64,000 nt of DNA from JAVBOW01 sp031550125 (GTDB lineage: Bacteria > Bacteroidota > Bacteroidia > Bacteroidales > Rikenellaceae): contig JAVBOW010000019.1 of assembly GCA_031550125.1 (NCBI GenBank), positions 1 through 64,000 on the forward strand. The letters run 5' to 3'. Of this stretch, positions 38,278-48,344 are shown piece by piece (position 1 is the first letter of the stretch; each line of letters begins with the position of its first letter). The translations under genes were made by a program, and so were the position numbers. The notes under the pieces are model-generated. The model made no database searches. It was not told the DNA's origin and was given only the letters and a program-made list of their open reading frames with translations.

Positions 38278-39753
38278 ATGCAGGAAAATACTAAAATATA
38301 CTCGACCTTAAAAACCGGAGTTATTTGGACAACACTGAATAGGGTTATGGTTGTTTTGATGCAATTTCTTGCAATGATTATATTGGCAAGGTTGCTAACG
38401 CCTGATGATTTTGCCATAATGGGTGTTGTCCTATTTTTTGTATCTATATCAGCCGTCCTATTAGATTCAGGCATGGGGGGATCGTTAGTACGCAAAAAGG
38501 ACGTTAAGGATATCGATTATTCTACCCTATTCATATTCAACGCAAGTCTTGGCATAATAATTTATATTATTCTTCTACTAACGGCTAATATTATCGCCGA
38601 TTTTTACAAAATGCGCGAATTGGCACAGATCATTAATATTATAGGGATATCAATTGTAATCTCGGCATTAGGCAAAATTCAGAATATTATCCTCATTAGA
38701 GAGTTTAAGTTTAAGGAACTATCCATTATTTCAACTGTATCAAATTTAATCGCCCTTATATTTGCTATTGTGTTAGCGACAAGGGGATTTGGCGTTTGGG
38801 CTTTAGTTATGCAAAATTTGACTCAAAGTATCCTTGTCGTTGGATTGCAGTTCACTTATAACAGATATATTCCAAAAATAAAATTCAGCCTTACATCTTT
38901 GAAAGAACAATGGGATTTCGGGGTACACCTATTATTATCACAATCTATATATACGATATATCAAAACATATTTTCATTGATTTTTCCCAAAATATCTACG
39001 CTTCATTTCTCCGGACTATATGTACAAGCGAATAAAATCCAACAGATCCCGTCCAATATAAGTTCATCTGTAATTCAGACTGTAGCGTTCCCTATTCTTG
39101 CAAAAATTGACGACCCGGCACATTTCAAATCTATAAATCGTAGATTTATACGACAGACTTATCTGGTTGTATTTACTATTTTATGTGCAATGGCAATATT
39201 TTCAAGACCTCTAATTACTATAATTCTGGGAACAACTTGGATTGACGCAGCCCCCATCTTGTCAATCCTTGCTATTAGCGGGTTAGGTTATATTATAATG
39301 TTCATGATTAGAAATACGTTCAAATCAATGGGCGTTACACGCATGATATTAAGATTGGAAATAATAAAAGTATTGACTGGATTGATATTTATCGCATGTG
39401 TATTTAAAGCCGGTGATTACATGATTTTGCTGGGTATAGTATTGGCCTCATTTGTTGCAACTGCAATATCTATATTCTTATTATCTAAGAAAAGTAACTA
39501 TTCGCAAAAAGAACAATATTACGACATATTCAGGTCATTACAGCCCGCTGTTATTCCAATGATAATTATTATCCCTCTAATTTTATATTGGTCTATTAGT
39601 ACATATATTTCCATCTTATGTGTATTACCCCTATATACCATCATGGTTTTTGTAACTGGCGTTCTCCTAAAGAATCAAGAGACATTGTTTATTGCCAGCA
39701 AAATTAGATGTAAAATGCAACGCGTTTTACATCATAATTTTTTTGTTAAATGA
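38278..39753 (+). CDS. wzx: Wzx-type oligosaccharide flippase (MOP superfamily)
   Basis: A 491-residue polytopic membrane protein of the polysaccharide-transporter branch (WzxC-like, lipopolysaccharide biosynthesis protein). The N-terminus TGVIWTTLNRVMVVLMQFLA and the LLTPDDFAIMGVV stretch are typical; about 12-14 hydrophobic segments. It moves undecaprenyl-linked repeat units to the periplasmic face. Clearly AT-rich coding compared with the preceding genes. Its stop overlaps the next start (ATGA at 39750-39753). Confidence 0.88.
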   Translation: MQENTKIYSTLKTGVIWTTLNRVMVVLMQFLAMIILARLLTPDDFAIMGVVLFFVSISAVLLDSGMGGSLVRKKDVKDIDYSTLFIFNASLGIIIYIILLLTANIIADFYKMRELAQIINIIGISIVISALGKIQNIILIREFKFKELSIISTVSNLIALIFAIVLATRGFGVWALVMQNLTQSILVVGLQFTYNRYIPKIKFSLTSLKEQWDFGVHLLLSQSIYTIYQNIFSLIFPKISTLHFSGLYVQANKIQQIPSNISSSVIQTVAFPILAKIDDPAHFKSINRRFIRQTYLVVFTILCAMAIFSRPLITIILGTTWIDAAPILSILAISGLGYIIMFMIRNTFKSMGVTRMILRLEIIKVLTGLIFIACVFKAGDYMILLGIVLASFVATAISIFLLSKKSNYSQKEQYYDIFRSLQPAVIPMIIIIPLILYWSISTYISILCVLPLYTIMVFVTGVLLKNQETLFIASKIRCKMQRVLHHNFFVK

Positions 39754-41105
39754 AGCTGAATATTACTATATTCCTTATTTCCATCGGGCTATTCTTTGCC
39801 GCACCCAAAGAATATTCATGGAATTTTTGCATTCTAAATACCATTCTATTTTTTATCGCCACATCAATATCCATCATTAAAATAAAAAAAAACACGGCTG
39901 CTCTTCTTTTCAATATCCTGTTTTTATTTTCATATTTTTTGACTGCATTTGCTTATCCTACATTTATACATCCTTTTAATATCAATTATTTCACATTTTT
40001 TTTCGACTATAGCTATATAAATAAAGGAACCGCATTAGCTTTAGTTGGCATATGCGCATATTTATTGGGCCTGGTTAGATATTATGGCAAGGAAGAATGT
40101 ATATTACAAGGCATTGAAGGCAAAGGGCCTAATCTGTATTCAAACCAGCATACAGGCATATATCAATTTATTACGGTTGCCCTTTTAGCCGTACTTATAT
40201 TGCTTCTCAAAAGAGATTCAAATGCAGGATTGCTTTCGATATTTAAATCGGCAACAATAGTAACAGTTGGATTAATAATCTTTAAAAATCCTATATCCAG
40301 AATTTCTCAAACAAAATTAACGTTCTCATATATCATATTCTTTTCTATACTCGCCATTTTTGCTTTAATGTTCTTAACTATTGGAGACAGAGGTCCATTT
40401 ATATTTATTGCCACAATTCTGTTGACGCTTTTTGTTATCAGATTAAAGCCGACGCAAATGATTGCACTTGCATTACCTGTTGTTGCCGTTGGTTTTTTTT
40501 TAATGTTCATTATACAGCAAACGAGAAATGAAAATACCATAACAACCTCGTCCGACATTATCGCCAAATCAAACGAAATACGAACTAAAAATGACGACTA
40601 TTGGAGATATGGTTTTGACTTAATCAATAGTTCAAGAGATATTTATTTAGGGCTTGAATATATCGACATGTATGATTATCAATATGGTTCTTCATACAAA
40701 AGTATTGCACTATCAGTGATCCCATATCTTCCCAGTTTAATCGGAGCCACAGATGTCATTAGCGGGTCGTCCATGATAACCAAATTCCACAGAGATCGTT
40801 ACGCGCCACAATCCGACGGCGGGATGGGGACACAAATGGCGATAGACATATATATGAACTTAGGTATTGGCGGCGTAATCGTTATAATGTATTTATTTGG
40901 CATGTATTTGGGGTATTGTTCTCTGAAATGGTTTAACAATATCTATGCATTAACGGGCATCCTGTTTCTCATTAGTACTGCAATATACATTACTCGCTCA
41001 AATATATTTTTGGATTTGAGAACATTGGCATGGGCGTTATTAGCAATTTATATTAACTCTGCGATAAACGCAAAGCCAAAGTACAGATTTAGATCATTAA
41101 CCTGA
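39750..41105 (+). CDS. wzy: Wzy-type oligosaccharide repeat-unit polymerase
   Basis: A 451-residue membrane protein with about 11-12 hydrophobic segments and a long polar loop around residues 265-370 (with LINSSRDIYLGLEYIDMYDYQYGSS-like text), the layout of Wzy polymerases (O-antigen polymerase, oligosaccharide_repeat type). It lacks strong motifs, as Wzy proteins do; the call rests on topology, AT-rich composition and the overlap with wzx. It would join repeat units in the periplasm under control of the Wzc-like protein. Confidence 0.8.
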   Translation: MKLNITIFLISIGLFFAAPKEYSWNFCILNTILFFIATSISIIKIKKNTAALLFNILFLFSYFLTAFAYPTFIHPFNINYFTFFFDYSYINKGTALALVGICAYLLGLVRYYGKEECILQGIEGKGPNLYSNQHTGIYQFITVALLAVLILLLKRDSNAGLLSIFKSATIVTVGLIIFKNPISRISQTKLTFSYIIFFSILAIFALMFLTIGDRGPFIFIATILLTLFVIRLKPTQMIALALPVVAVGFFLMFIIQQTRNENTITTSSDIIAKSNEIRTKNDDYWRYGFDLINSSRDIYLGLEYIDMYDYQYGSSYKSIALSVIPYLPSLIGATDVISGSSMITKFHRDRYAPQSDGGMGTQMAIDIYMNLGIGGVIVIMYLFGMYLGYCSLKWFNNIYALTGILFLISTAIYITRSNIFLDLRTLAWALLAIYINSAINAKPKYRFRSLT

Positions 41106-41159
41106 CCATACATAATTAAATCAACCTCGCAGATTGCCCATACTGAACTTAGTCCGAGC

Positions 41160-42263
41160 ATGAAAATACTTGTAATTAACAATAGCGCAATAGTCGAGAA
41201 AGAGGATGGAGGGTTATATATCCATAACTCCTGTGCATCGTTTTTGGAGGAGTTGGCTTCATTAAACGAGGTATTATTTTTTCAACACAAAATAAAGCCG
41301 GAAACAATTGACCAGTTTAAAGACTATTGTATCAATGGACGGAACTTCAAGGTTAAAGCTTTGCGAAGAGGAAAGTTTAAAACGTTGGCATATATTCAGG
41401 CTTATCTGCATGGCATATATCTAATTGCAAAATACGACGCCCTTTACTTATTTTATCCCAACAGTTTTAAGTTTCTAGGATTTTTTGCAAAGTTATTTGG
41501 TAAGAAATTGGGGCTGTACCTCAGAGGGCAGAATGGTATAGAATCCTCCGTTTCACAAAAACTTTACCGCAAAGCAGATATTGTACTTACCGTATCGCCC
41601 GGCTTCACTGAAATAGTCAAAGAATTAGGAGGCAATGCCGATACTATTAGGCCGATGATCACTATCTCCGAAACAGATATCGTAACCGACAGAGAGTATA
41701 AACCAAAAGACGAGTACAGGGTTATATTCCTTGGTAGAATTGAATTCGACAAAGGATTACGTGAATTGATTCAGGCCGTGAGATTGCTCAAAGATCATGG
41801 CATTAAAAACTTTAACCTTGATATAGTTGGAGATGGCAGCCATATGGCATATTTAAAACAGTTGTGTTCAAACCTGGATGTGGACAATATGGTAACATTC
41901 TGGGGCAATCAATCAAGTAAAGAGAAAATTAAACGCTTTTTTATCCAGGCAGACATATTCATACTTCCGACATATCATGAAGGATTTCCCCGGACTTTAT
42001 ATGAAGCCATGGCTTTCGGTACACCTATAATCACAACTTTTGTAGGAGGTATACCGTATATCATGAGGAATAAAGAGAATTGTTTAGAAATTCAACCTAA
42101 AAGCGTTGAATCAATATATAAGGTTTTGCGTTCGGTCATGGAAGATTATGGACAAGTGGGACCTATTGCATGTAATGCATCACAAACTTTATCAAACTAC
42201 TTTAACACCCATTCTTTGTCTCATGCCGCTCAACTCACGCAACATCTAAACAAGGCCAACTAA
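41160..42263 (+). CDS. glycosyltransferase family 4 (GT-B)
   Basis: A 367-residue cytoplasmic GT4 enzyme with a C-terminal glycosyl_transf_1 domain. Diagnostic text: VIFLGRIEFDKGLRELI, the ADIFILPTYHEGFP nucleotide-sugar site with glutamate E in EGFPRTLYEAMAFGTP. The retaining mechanism is expected; donor and acceptor are not predictable. One of three glycosyltransferases in the operon. Confidence 0.88.
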   Translation: MKILVINNSAIVEKEDGGLYIHNSCASFLEELASLNEVLFFQHKIKPETIDQFKDYCINGRNFKVKALRRGKFKTLAYIQAYLHGIYLIAKYDALYLFYPNSFKFLGFFAKLFGKKLGLYLRGQNGIESSVSQKLYRKADIVLTVSPGFTEIVKELGGNADTIRPMITISETDIVTDREYKPKDEYRVIFLGRIEFDKGLRELIQAVRLLKDHGIKNFNLDIVGDGSHMAYLKQLCSNLDVDNMVTFWGNQSSKEKIKRFFIQADIFILPTYHEGFPRTLYEAMAFGTPIITTFVGGIPYIMRNKENCLEIQPKSVESIYKVLRSVMEDYGQVGPIACNASQTLSNYFNTHSLSHAAQLTQHLNKAN

Positions 42264-42348
42264 TTATGCGATAACCTATTATTTACGACAATAAAAATAC
42301 CACTGAAAAAATTGTTATAACTAATGTTAAATTCGTAAACGATATAAC

Positions 42349-43251
42349 ATGAATGACGAACCTAAAGTTAGCGTTATAATTCCTTTCTATACAGGAGTTC
42401 TATGGCTTAAGGAGGCTGTACAAAGCGTTCTTGACCAAACATACAAAAATTTCGAGATTTTTGTTGTTAACGATGGTTCGAAAGAAGATATGTCCGGATT
42501 TATCAAAGAATACGGGGATAAAATAAACTACATATATCAAGCAAACTCAGGCCCCGGCCTTGCAAGGAACAAGGCAATAGAAAAGGCAACAGGGAAATAC
42601 ATTGCATTCCTGGATTCGGACGACCTATGGAAACCGGAAAAAACGAAGCTCCAAATAGAATTAATGGAACGTACCAGCGCAATGTGGTCCCATACAAATG
42701 TTGAGAACTTTTTCGACGGCACAAACAAATCTGTAAAAATTTCCAAAACAAAATACAAAGGAGATATATCAAAAATATCTTCCATAAGTTTACCTATTGC
42801 GACGCCAGCCCTAATAATCAGAAAAGATTGTTTTGATAATAACCCAAATATACGTTTTGCAGTTAATATGCGCTATGGGCAAGATTCTTTTCTTTACAGG
42901 CAACTGTCATATTTATACCCCATAGAAAATCTGAACGAATACGTTACGTTGGTACGAAAAAGAGGAGGGGAAAAAGGGGTTGCCGCCGGCTCGCGGGCCA
43001 GAGTGCAATTAAAAGCTAATCGGCAGACGTTCGAATATATAAAAGCTAACCAGACGCAACGCCCGCCTCTTATATGGATAAGCCGTCTGTCTTATCGTTA
43101 TTACTATTATTGCGACAAGTTTATTTCTTCAATGGAAGGAGTTGAGGGCATCAAGGGAAACCGATATGAGTGGCTAAGCAGAGTTTTATACGCCCCAATG
43201 TATTTTCTTGGGAGGATATACCTGCAATACTTTTTCTTATCGAGACACTAG
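42349..43251 (+). CDS. glycosyltransferase family 2 (GT-A)
   Basis: A 300-residue inverting GT2 enzyme. The N-terminal domain shows VSVIIPFYTG, SVLDQTYKNFEIFVVNDGS and the metal-binding FLDSDDLW. The C-terminal part (about 215-300) is basic and partly hydrophobic, suggesting membrane association. Donor unknown. Second glycosyltransferase of the operon, 85 nt after the GT4 gene. Confidence 0.88.
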   Translation: MNDEPKVSVIIPFYTGVLWLKEAVQSVLDQTYKNFEIFVVNDGSKEDMSGFIKEYGDKINYIYQANSGPGLARNKAIEKATGKYIAFLDSDDLWKPEKTKLQIELMERTSAMWSHTNVENFFDGTNKSVKISKTKYKGDISKISSISLPIATPALIIRKDCFDNNPNIRFAVNMRYGQDSFLYRQLSYLYPIENLNEYVTLVRKRGGEKGVAAGSRARVQLKANRQTFEYIKANQTQRPPLIWISRLSYRYYYYCDKFISSMEGVEGIKGNRYEWLSRVLYAPMYFLGRIYLQYFFLSRH

Positions 43252-43301
43252 CAAAAAAGGTATCGACAAATGGATAAATGTTACAAATAATAACCAATAA
43301 T

Positions 43302-44315
43302 ATGTTTGAAGGGAAAGTATTGTTGATCACCGGAGGTACCGGTTCATTCGGAAATGCCGTACTTAAGCGTTTTCTGGATACGAATATCAAAGAGATTCGC
43401 ATTTTCAGCCGAGATGAGAAAAAGCAGGATGATATGCGCCATGCACTGAATAATTCCAAAGTCAAATTTTATATTGGCAATGTCAGGGACAAGCGTAGCG
43501 TCGACAATGCAATGCGAGGGGTGGACTATATCTTTCATGCGGCCGCCCTCAAACAAGTGCCGTCCTGCGAGTTTTTTCCCATCGAAGCAGTAAATACCAA
43601 TGTATTGGGGACCCAAAACGTATTGGATTCGGCCGTGGAATTCGGCGTAAAAAATGTAGTTGTGCTATCCACTGACAAAGCCGCATATCCCATAAACGCC
43701 ATGGGTATCAGCAAAGCCATGATGGAAAAAGTGGCGATAGCAAAAGCAAGGTCGCTCGGCGACGAGACCGCTACCACAATCTGCTGCACTCGTTACGGCA
43801 ATGTGATGGCAAGCCGGGGATCGGTCATCCCTTTATTCATAGATCAAATGACTGCAGGTAAAGACCTGACTCTCACGGATCCAAACATGACTCGATTCAT
43901 GATGACACTCGACGACGCCGTAGATCTTGTATTATATGCATTTGAACATGGCAAAAACGGCGATCTGTTCGTACAAAAAGCCCCCGCCGCTACCATCGAA
44001 GTATTGGCCAAAGCAATTGTAGAACTCTACCAGACTCAATCCAAAATACGTATTATTGGTACACGCCACGGAGAGAAATTATATGAAACCCTGGTAACTC
44101 GTGAAGAAATGGCCAAAGCAGAGGATATGGGTGGGTATTATCGTATTCCGGCAGACAACCGTGATCTCAATTACGACAAATATTTTGTTGACGGACAGGA
44201 AAAGGTATCTCATATTGATGACTACCATTCGCACAATACTGTCAGGCTGGATGTTGAAGGGATGAAAAAGCTGTTATTGAAACTAGATATTGTAACCCAA
44301 ACCATTCCACGATGA
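43302..44315 (+). CDS. capE: UDP-GlcNAc 5-inverting 4,6-dehydratase, CapE/WbjB/FnlA type
   Basis: A 337-residue SDR making UDP-2-acetamido-2,6-dideoxy-L-arabino-4-hexulose, the first step to UDP-L-FucNAc. NAD motif LLITGGTGSFGN, the lysine/threonine signature STDKAAYPINAMGISKAMMEK (Met in the Tyr position, as in this family), and C-terminal GTRHGEKLYETLVTREE. I start at the ATG at 43302 because homologues begin just before the GGTGSFG loop; an in-frame ATG at 43278 adds eight residues. Overlaps capF (ATGA). Confidence 0.9.
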   Translation: MFEGKVLLITGGTGSFGNAVLKRFLDTNIKEIRIFSRDEKKQDDMRHALNNSKVKFYIGNVRDKRSVDNAMRGVDYIFHAAALKQVPSCEFFPIEAVNTNVLGTQNVLDSAVEFGVKNVVVLSTDKAAYPINAMGISKAMMEKVAIAKARSLGDETATTICCTRYGNVMASRGSVIPLFIDQMTAGKDLTLTDPNMTRFMMTLDDAVDLVLYAFEHGKNGDLFVQKAPAATIEVLAKAIVELYQTQSKIRIIGTRHGEKLYETLVTREEMAKAEDMGGYYRIPADNRDLNYDKYFVDGQEKVSHIDDYHSHNTVRLDVEGMKKLLLKLDIVTQTIPR

Positions 44316-45430
44316 AGGTGCTTGTTACGGGAGCCAAGGGCTTTGTAGGTAAAAACCTGATTGCAGAATTAGGTAATCGCGGGTATAGCGACATAATCGA
44401 GTATGATATAGACAGTGATCCAGCATTACTGGATAGTTACACACAGGATTGCGGGTTTGTATTCCACCTGGCAGGAGTTAACAGGCCAGAAAATCCTGAA
44501 GAGTTTATGGCAGGTAATTTCGGTTTTACCTCAACACTACTCGACTCGCTTGAAAAGAACAGAAATAATGCTCCTGTATTAATCACATCATCAATACAGG
44601 CCGCATTGGACAATCCGTATGGGCAAAGTAAAAAAGCTGGCGAGGAACTCCTGTTCGCATACAGCGAACGTACCGGTACGCCTGTGTACGTCTATCGACT
44701 GCCCAATGTATTCGGCAAATGGTGCCGCCCTAATTACAATAGTGCAGTCGCCACATTCTGCAACAATATCGCCTCGGGATTACCAATCCAAATTAACAAT
44801 CCGGAAGCGGAAATGACGTTGGTCTATATAGATGACGTGGTGAATTGTTTTATTACCGACCTTATATCGGCAGATCGTACCAGCGCACGTAGCGGACAAT
44901 ATTGCCAAGTAGACACTATCCATAAGATAAAACTCGGCGAAATAGCATCGCTACTTTACGGTTTTCACGAAAGCCGTAATAATTTGTATATATCCGATAT
45001 GGGAGACGCATTCACAAAAAAATTATATTCAACATATCTCAGTTACTTGCCTATAAAGGAATTCAATTACCCTCTTAAGATGAATATCGACCAACGCGGT
45101 TCGTTTACTGAATTCCTCAAATTACCGGGTAGGGGCCAAGTCTCTGTAAACATTTCTAAACCGCATATAACCAAAGGCAACCACTGGCACCATACTAAAA
45201 ATGAAAAATTCCTTGTGGTAAGCGGCCATGGGGTAATACGTTTCCGCAAAATAGATTCGAAAGAAATCATTGAATATCCCGTATCCGGAGAAAAGTTGGA
45301 AGTAATTGACATTCCTGTGGGATATACTCATAACATAGAAAACCTAGGAGACACTGACATGGTTACGATAATGTGGGTCAATGAGTTTTTTGACAAAGAG
45401 CATCCCGACACATTTTTTATGGAAGTTTGA
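44312..45430 (+). CDS. capF: CapF/WbjC/FnlB reductase-epimerase with C-terminal cupin
   Basis: A 372-residue bifunctional enzyme for the second UDP-L-FucNAc step. The N-terminal SDR has KVLVTGAKGFVGKN; the C-terminal cupin (about 245-372) has KPHITKGNHWHHTKNEKF with its metal-binding histidines and ends IPVGYTHNIENLG and EHPDTFFMEV, a CapF hallmark. It epimerises and reduces the CapE product to the 6-deoxytalose derivative. Coupled by ATGA to capE. Confidence 0.92.
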   Translation: MKVLVTGAKGFVGKNLIAELGNRGYSDIIEYDIDSDPALLDSYTQDCGFVFHLAGVNRPENPEEFMAGNFGFTSTLLDSLEKNRNNAPVLITSSIQAALDNPYGQSKKAGEELLFAYSERTGTPVYVYRLPNVFGKWCRPNYNSAVATFCNNIASGLPIQINNPEAEMTLVYIDDVVNCFITDLISADRTSARSGQYCQVDTIHKIKLGEIASLLYGFHESRNNLYISDMGDAFTKKLYSTYLSYLPIKEFNYPLKMNIDQRGSFTEFLKLPGRGQVSVNISKPHITKGNHWHHTKNEKFLVVSGHGVIRFRKIDSKEIIEYPVSGEKLEVIDIPVGYTHNIENLGDTDMVTIMWVNEFFDKEHPDTFFMEV

Positions 45431-45449
45431 TACATTAATATTGATACAA

Positions 45450-46583
45450 GTGAAAAAGCTTAAAGTATTGACCGTCGTAGGTACCCGCCCGGAGATAATT
45501 CGCCTTGCATGTGTTTTGCAAAAATTAGATGCTTCTCCCGCAATCGAACATATTTTGGTTCATACCGGCCAAAATTACGACTATGAACTCAATGAAGTAT
45601 TTTTCGAAGATTTAGGGCTGCGAAAGCCTGATTACTTTCTCAATGCAGCCGGGGGAAATGCAACTTCGACTGCGGGTCAGATTCTGATAAATATCGATCC
45701 CGTATTGGAAGAAGTTAGACCTGATGCATTCCTTGTATTAGGCGATACCAATTCGTGTTTGTGTGCTATTGCTGCCAAAAAACGCCACATTCCTATTTTC
45801 CACATGGAGGCTGGCAACAGATGCTTCGACCAACGAGTCCCCGAAGAATCTAATCGTAAAATAGTAGATCATATAAGCGACATAAACCTTACATATAGCG
45901 ATATCGCCCGCCAATATCTACTTACCGAAGGACTTCGCCCTGAGCGGGTTATAAAAACGGGTAGCCCCATGTACGAAGTGTTGCATCGGTATCTCCCAAA
46001 AGTACACAAATCAACTATTTTATCCGATCTGAAGCTGGAAAATGGGAAATTTTTCGTAGTTTCGGCACACAGGGAGGAAAATATAGCATCAGAAAAAAAT
46101 TTCTACAACCTTGTTGAAATTCTCAACTCGGTAGCATCACAATACGATTATCCAGTGATTGTTTCCGCTCATCCCAGAACACGTAAAATGATAGAAGCCC
46201 GAAAAATAACCTTTCACAAAAACGTACGGCTTATGAAGCCGATGGGATTGAGCGATTATCTTGCGTTACAAATTAATTCTTTTGCAGTACTGTCGGACAG
46301 CGGTACGATTAGCGAAGAGTCATCTATACTGAATTTCCGCGCCCTGAATATCAGGGAAGCTCACGAACGGCCGGAAGCAATGGAAGAAGCGTCAGTTATG
46401 ATGGTTGGGCTGAATCCAGAACGGGTACTCCAGGGGTTGGTACAATTACAAGACCAACAAATAGGCACACAACGTAATTTCCGCCCCGTGGAAGACTATT
46501 CTATGCCTAACGTTTCAGACAAAGTAGTTAGAATCATTATATCTTATACGGATTATATCAATCGAGTTGTTTGGAGTGTTTAA
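45450..46583 (+). CDS. capG: UDP-N-acetylhexosamine 2-epimerase, CapG/WbjD/FnlC type
   Basis: A 377-residue WecB-like epimerase performing the last step to UDP-L-FucNAc. It has LTVVGTRPEIIRLA near the N-terminus, HTGQNYDYELNEVFFEDL, LGDTNSCL and EAGNRCFDQRVPEE, all of the WecB fold. No ATG fits: the only upstream ATG (45381) lies inside capF, so the start is probably the GTG at 45450 (TTG at 45441 is an alternative). Completes the capE-F-G set. Confidence 0.9.
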   Translation: MKKLKVLTVVGTRPEIIRLACVLQKLDASPAIEHILVHTGQNYDYELNEVFFEDLGLRKPDYFLNAAGGNATSTAGQILINIDPVLEEVRPDAFLVLGDTNSCLCAIAAKKRHIPIFHMEAGNRCFDQRVPEESNRKIVDHISDINLTYSDIARQYLLTEGLRPERVIKTGSPMYEVLHRYLPKVHKSTILSDLKLENGKFFVVSAHREENIASEKNFYNLVEILNSVASQYDYPVIVSAHPRTRKMIEARKITFHKNVRLMKPMGLSDYLALQINSFAVLSDSGTISEESSILNFRALNIREAHERPEAMEEASVMMVGLNPERVLQGLVQLQDQQIGTQRNFRPVEDYSMPNVSDKVVRIIISYTDYINRVVWSV

Positions 46584-46587
46584 ACAT

Positions 46588-47775
46588 ATGAATATCCTTT
46601 TTTCATTACTTGAACTAAGCCAGGAAGGCCAAGGTTCGAATATGTACTCTGACCTTGCAGAAGTATTCAGCAAGCATGGACACCAAGTCACTATAGTTGC
46701 TCCGGCCGTAGAAGATCAGAAAACGGGATTGTACATTGAACGCGGCATGAGGGTACTGAGGGTTCGAGCCTTGGATTCCCGCATAGCCAAAAACCAGATA
46801 ATCAAAGGAGTAATATGGACTGCATTGCCCTTTTTATATAAAAAAGCATATCTGAAGTATCTTAAAAATGACCCATTTGATATTATTTTCATGCCTACGC
46901 CTCCCATTACATTTATAAATTTCGCTGTTTATGTAAAGAGAAAAACTGGTGCGAAACTATATGTAATTTTAAGAGACATACATCCCGAGAGTATGCAAAG
47001 CGTTGGTGTATATGGTAATGCCATTATATATAAATTTCTTAAGGCAAATGCGCAGAAGGCATATCGTATTGCTGATTATATAGGATGTATGTCTCCGGGG
47101 AATATCGAATTCGTCAAGAAAATTGCATCGGATACAAATCATGAGAACATCGTTCTATTACCTAACTGGATAAACTTGGAAGAATTCGCCAACCCCAATA
47201 TGGAAATCCGCAAAAAATATGGTTTAGACGGTAAAACAGTGGCTGTATTTGGAGGAACTATAGGTATATCACAGGCAGTTTGGAATATTATATGGTTAGC
47301 AGAACACTTCAAAAATGTAACCTTTCTGATAGTGGGGAAAGGCGTGGAAAAGGAGAAAATGGAGTTATCTGCAAAAGAAAAAGCTCTGGACAATATGTTA
47401 TTCTTAAATTATATTCCTCGTAACGAGTACACCGCGCTATTAGGTTCGGCCGATATCGGTTTAATATCTTTACATGAAAGATACAAAGTTCCTACATGTC
47501 CATCGAAAATAATAGGATATATGTCACAGAGAATTCCAGTATTCGCAATGATCAATGAAGGCAATGATTATGGCAGATATTACATAGATAAACCCAATTG
47601 CGGTTTATGGGTAAATAGCACGGACAAAAAATTAACATTTGATAAATTCAGTAAAATAGTATCCGACAAACAATTAAGACAAGCAATGGGCGATAATGGG
47701 TACAATTACTATTTAAAAAATCTCACAACCGAGCATGCATACGAAACAATAATAAAGCAAACTAAATTAGCATGA
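46588..47775 (+). CDS. wbuB: WbuB-like glycosyltransferase (GT4), probable L-FucNAc transferase
   Basis: A 395-residue GT-B glycosyltransferase. The N-terminal part (SLLELSQEGQGSNMYSDLAE) and PPITFINFAVYVKRKTGAKLYVILRDIHP resemble WbuB, which is paired with FucNAc synthesis genes in other O-antigen loci. The C-terminal half has AVFGGTIGISQAVWNII and TCPSKIIGYMSQRIPVFA. Starts at the ATG at 46588, 4 nt after capG. Substrate by context. Confidence 0.8.
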   Translation: MNILFSLLELSQEGQGSNMYSDLAEVFSKHGHQVTIVAPAVEDQKTGLYIERGMRVLRVRALDSRIAKNQIIKGVIWTALPFLYKKAYLKYLKNDPFDIIFMPTPPITFINFAVYVKRKTGAKLYVILRDIHPESMQSVGVYGNAIIYKFLKANAQKAYRIADYIGCMSPGNIEFVKKIASDTNHENIVLLPNWINLEEFANPNMEIRKKYGLDGKTVAVFGGTIGISQAVWNIIWLAEHFKNVTFLIVGKGVEKEKMELSAKEKALDNMLFLNYIPRNEYTALLGSADIGLISLHERYKVPTCPSKIIGYMSQRIPVFAMINEGNDYGRYYIDKPNCGLWVNSTDKKLTFDKFSKIVSDKQLRQAMGDNGYNYYLKNLTTEHAYETIIKQTKLA

Positions 47776-48344
47776 CGTCTGAATTTAAAAAAGTGACTTC
47801 CCGGCATATTCCCAAATTTAAATATGCCAAAGATATTTTCTGGGCATTCATCACACTCAGAATCTTCGCTTATATAATCGAGTTTTTTGTTTACTATACA
47901 GTAAATCATGTTGTGGGCAAAAGTAAAGCGGAAATTGGGAAAGGGAGCAAAATACATACCACCGTAATTTTGCGTCAGGCAAAAAATATAGTCATTGGCA
48001 AAGGTTGTTTAATAAACCATAATACTGTTTTACAGGCAGGCAAAGAAAATGCCAAAATTATAATCGGCGATTATGTCCATACAGGAACTAACGTAATGAT
48101 TATTGCTTTCAACCATGCTTTCGACACGAGGAATATACCCATTATAAAACAAGATTATTACGACGCCACAGTCAAAATAGAAGATGATGTTTGGATTGGA
48201 GGGGGAGCTGTCATTCTGGCTGGAGTAACCGTTGGTAAAGGTTCTATTATTGCGGCAGGAGCAGTGGTAAATAAAGATGTGCCACCGTATGCCATTGTAG
48301 GCGGAGTACCTGCTAGAGTATTAAAATTCAGAAACGATGGCTGA
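47772..48344 (+). CDS. left-handed beta-helix acyltransferase (WbbJ-like)
   Basis: A 190-residue hexapeptide-repeat enzyme. Residues 20-45 are hydrophobic, so it may be membrane-bound. The LbH coils begin near residue 55 and contain IGDYVHTGTNVMIIAFNHAF (the catalytic-histidine region), WIGGGAVILAGVTVGKGSIIAAGAVVNKDVPPY. It probably O- or N-acetylates a sugar of the repeat unit. Its start overlaps the wbuB stop and its end overlaps the ATP-grasp gene by 8 nt. Confidence 0.87.
   Translation: MTSEFKKVTSRHIPKFKYAKDIFWAFITLRIFAYIIEFFVYYTVNHVVGKSKAEIGKGSKIHTTVILRQAKNIVIGKGCLINHNTVLQAGKENAKIIIGDYVHTGTNVMIIAFNHAFDTRNIPIIKQDYYDATVKIEDDVWIGGGAVILAGVTVGKGSIIAAGAVVNKDVPPYAIVGGVPARVLKFRNDG

Noticed and set aside
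46567..46587. Upstream ATG for the WbuB-like gene
   Set aside because: It lies inside the capG stop region and adds a non-conserved MFGVFKH tail; the ATG at 46588 fits the family start.
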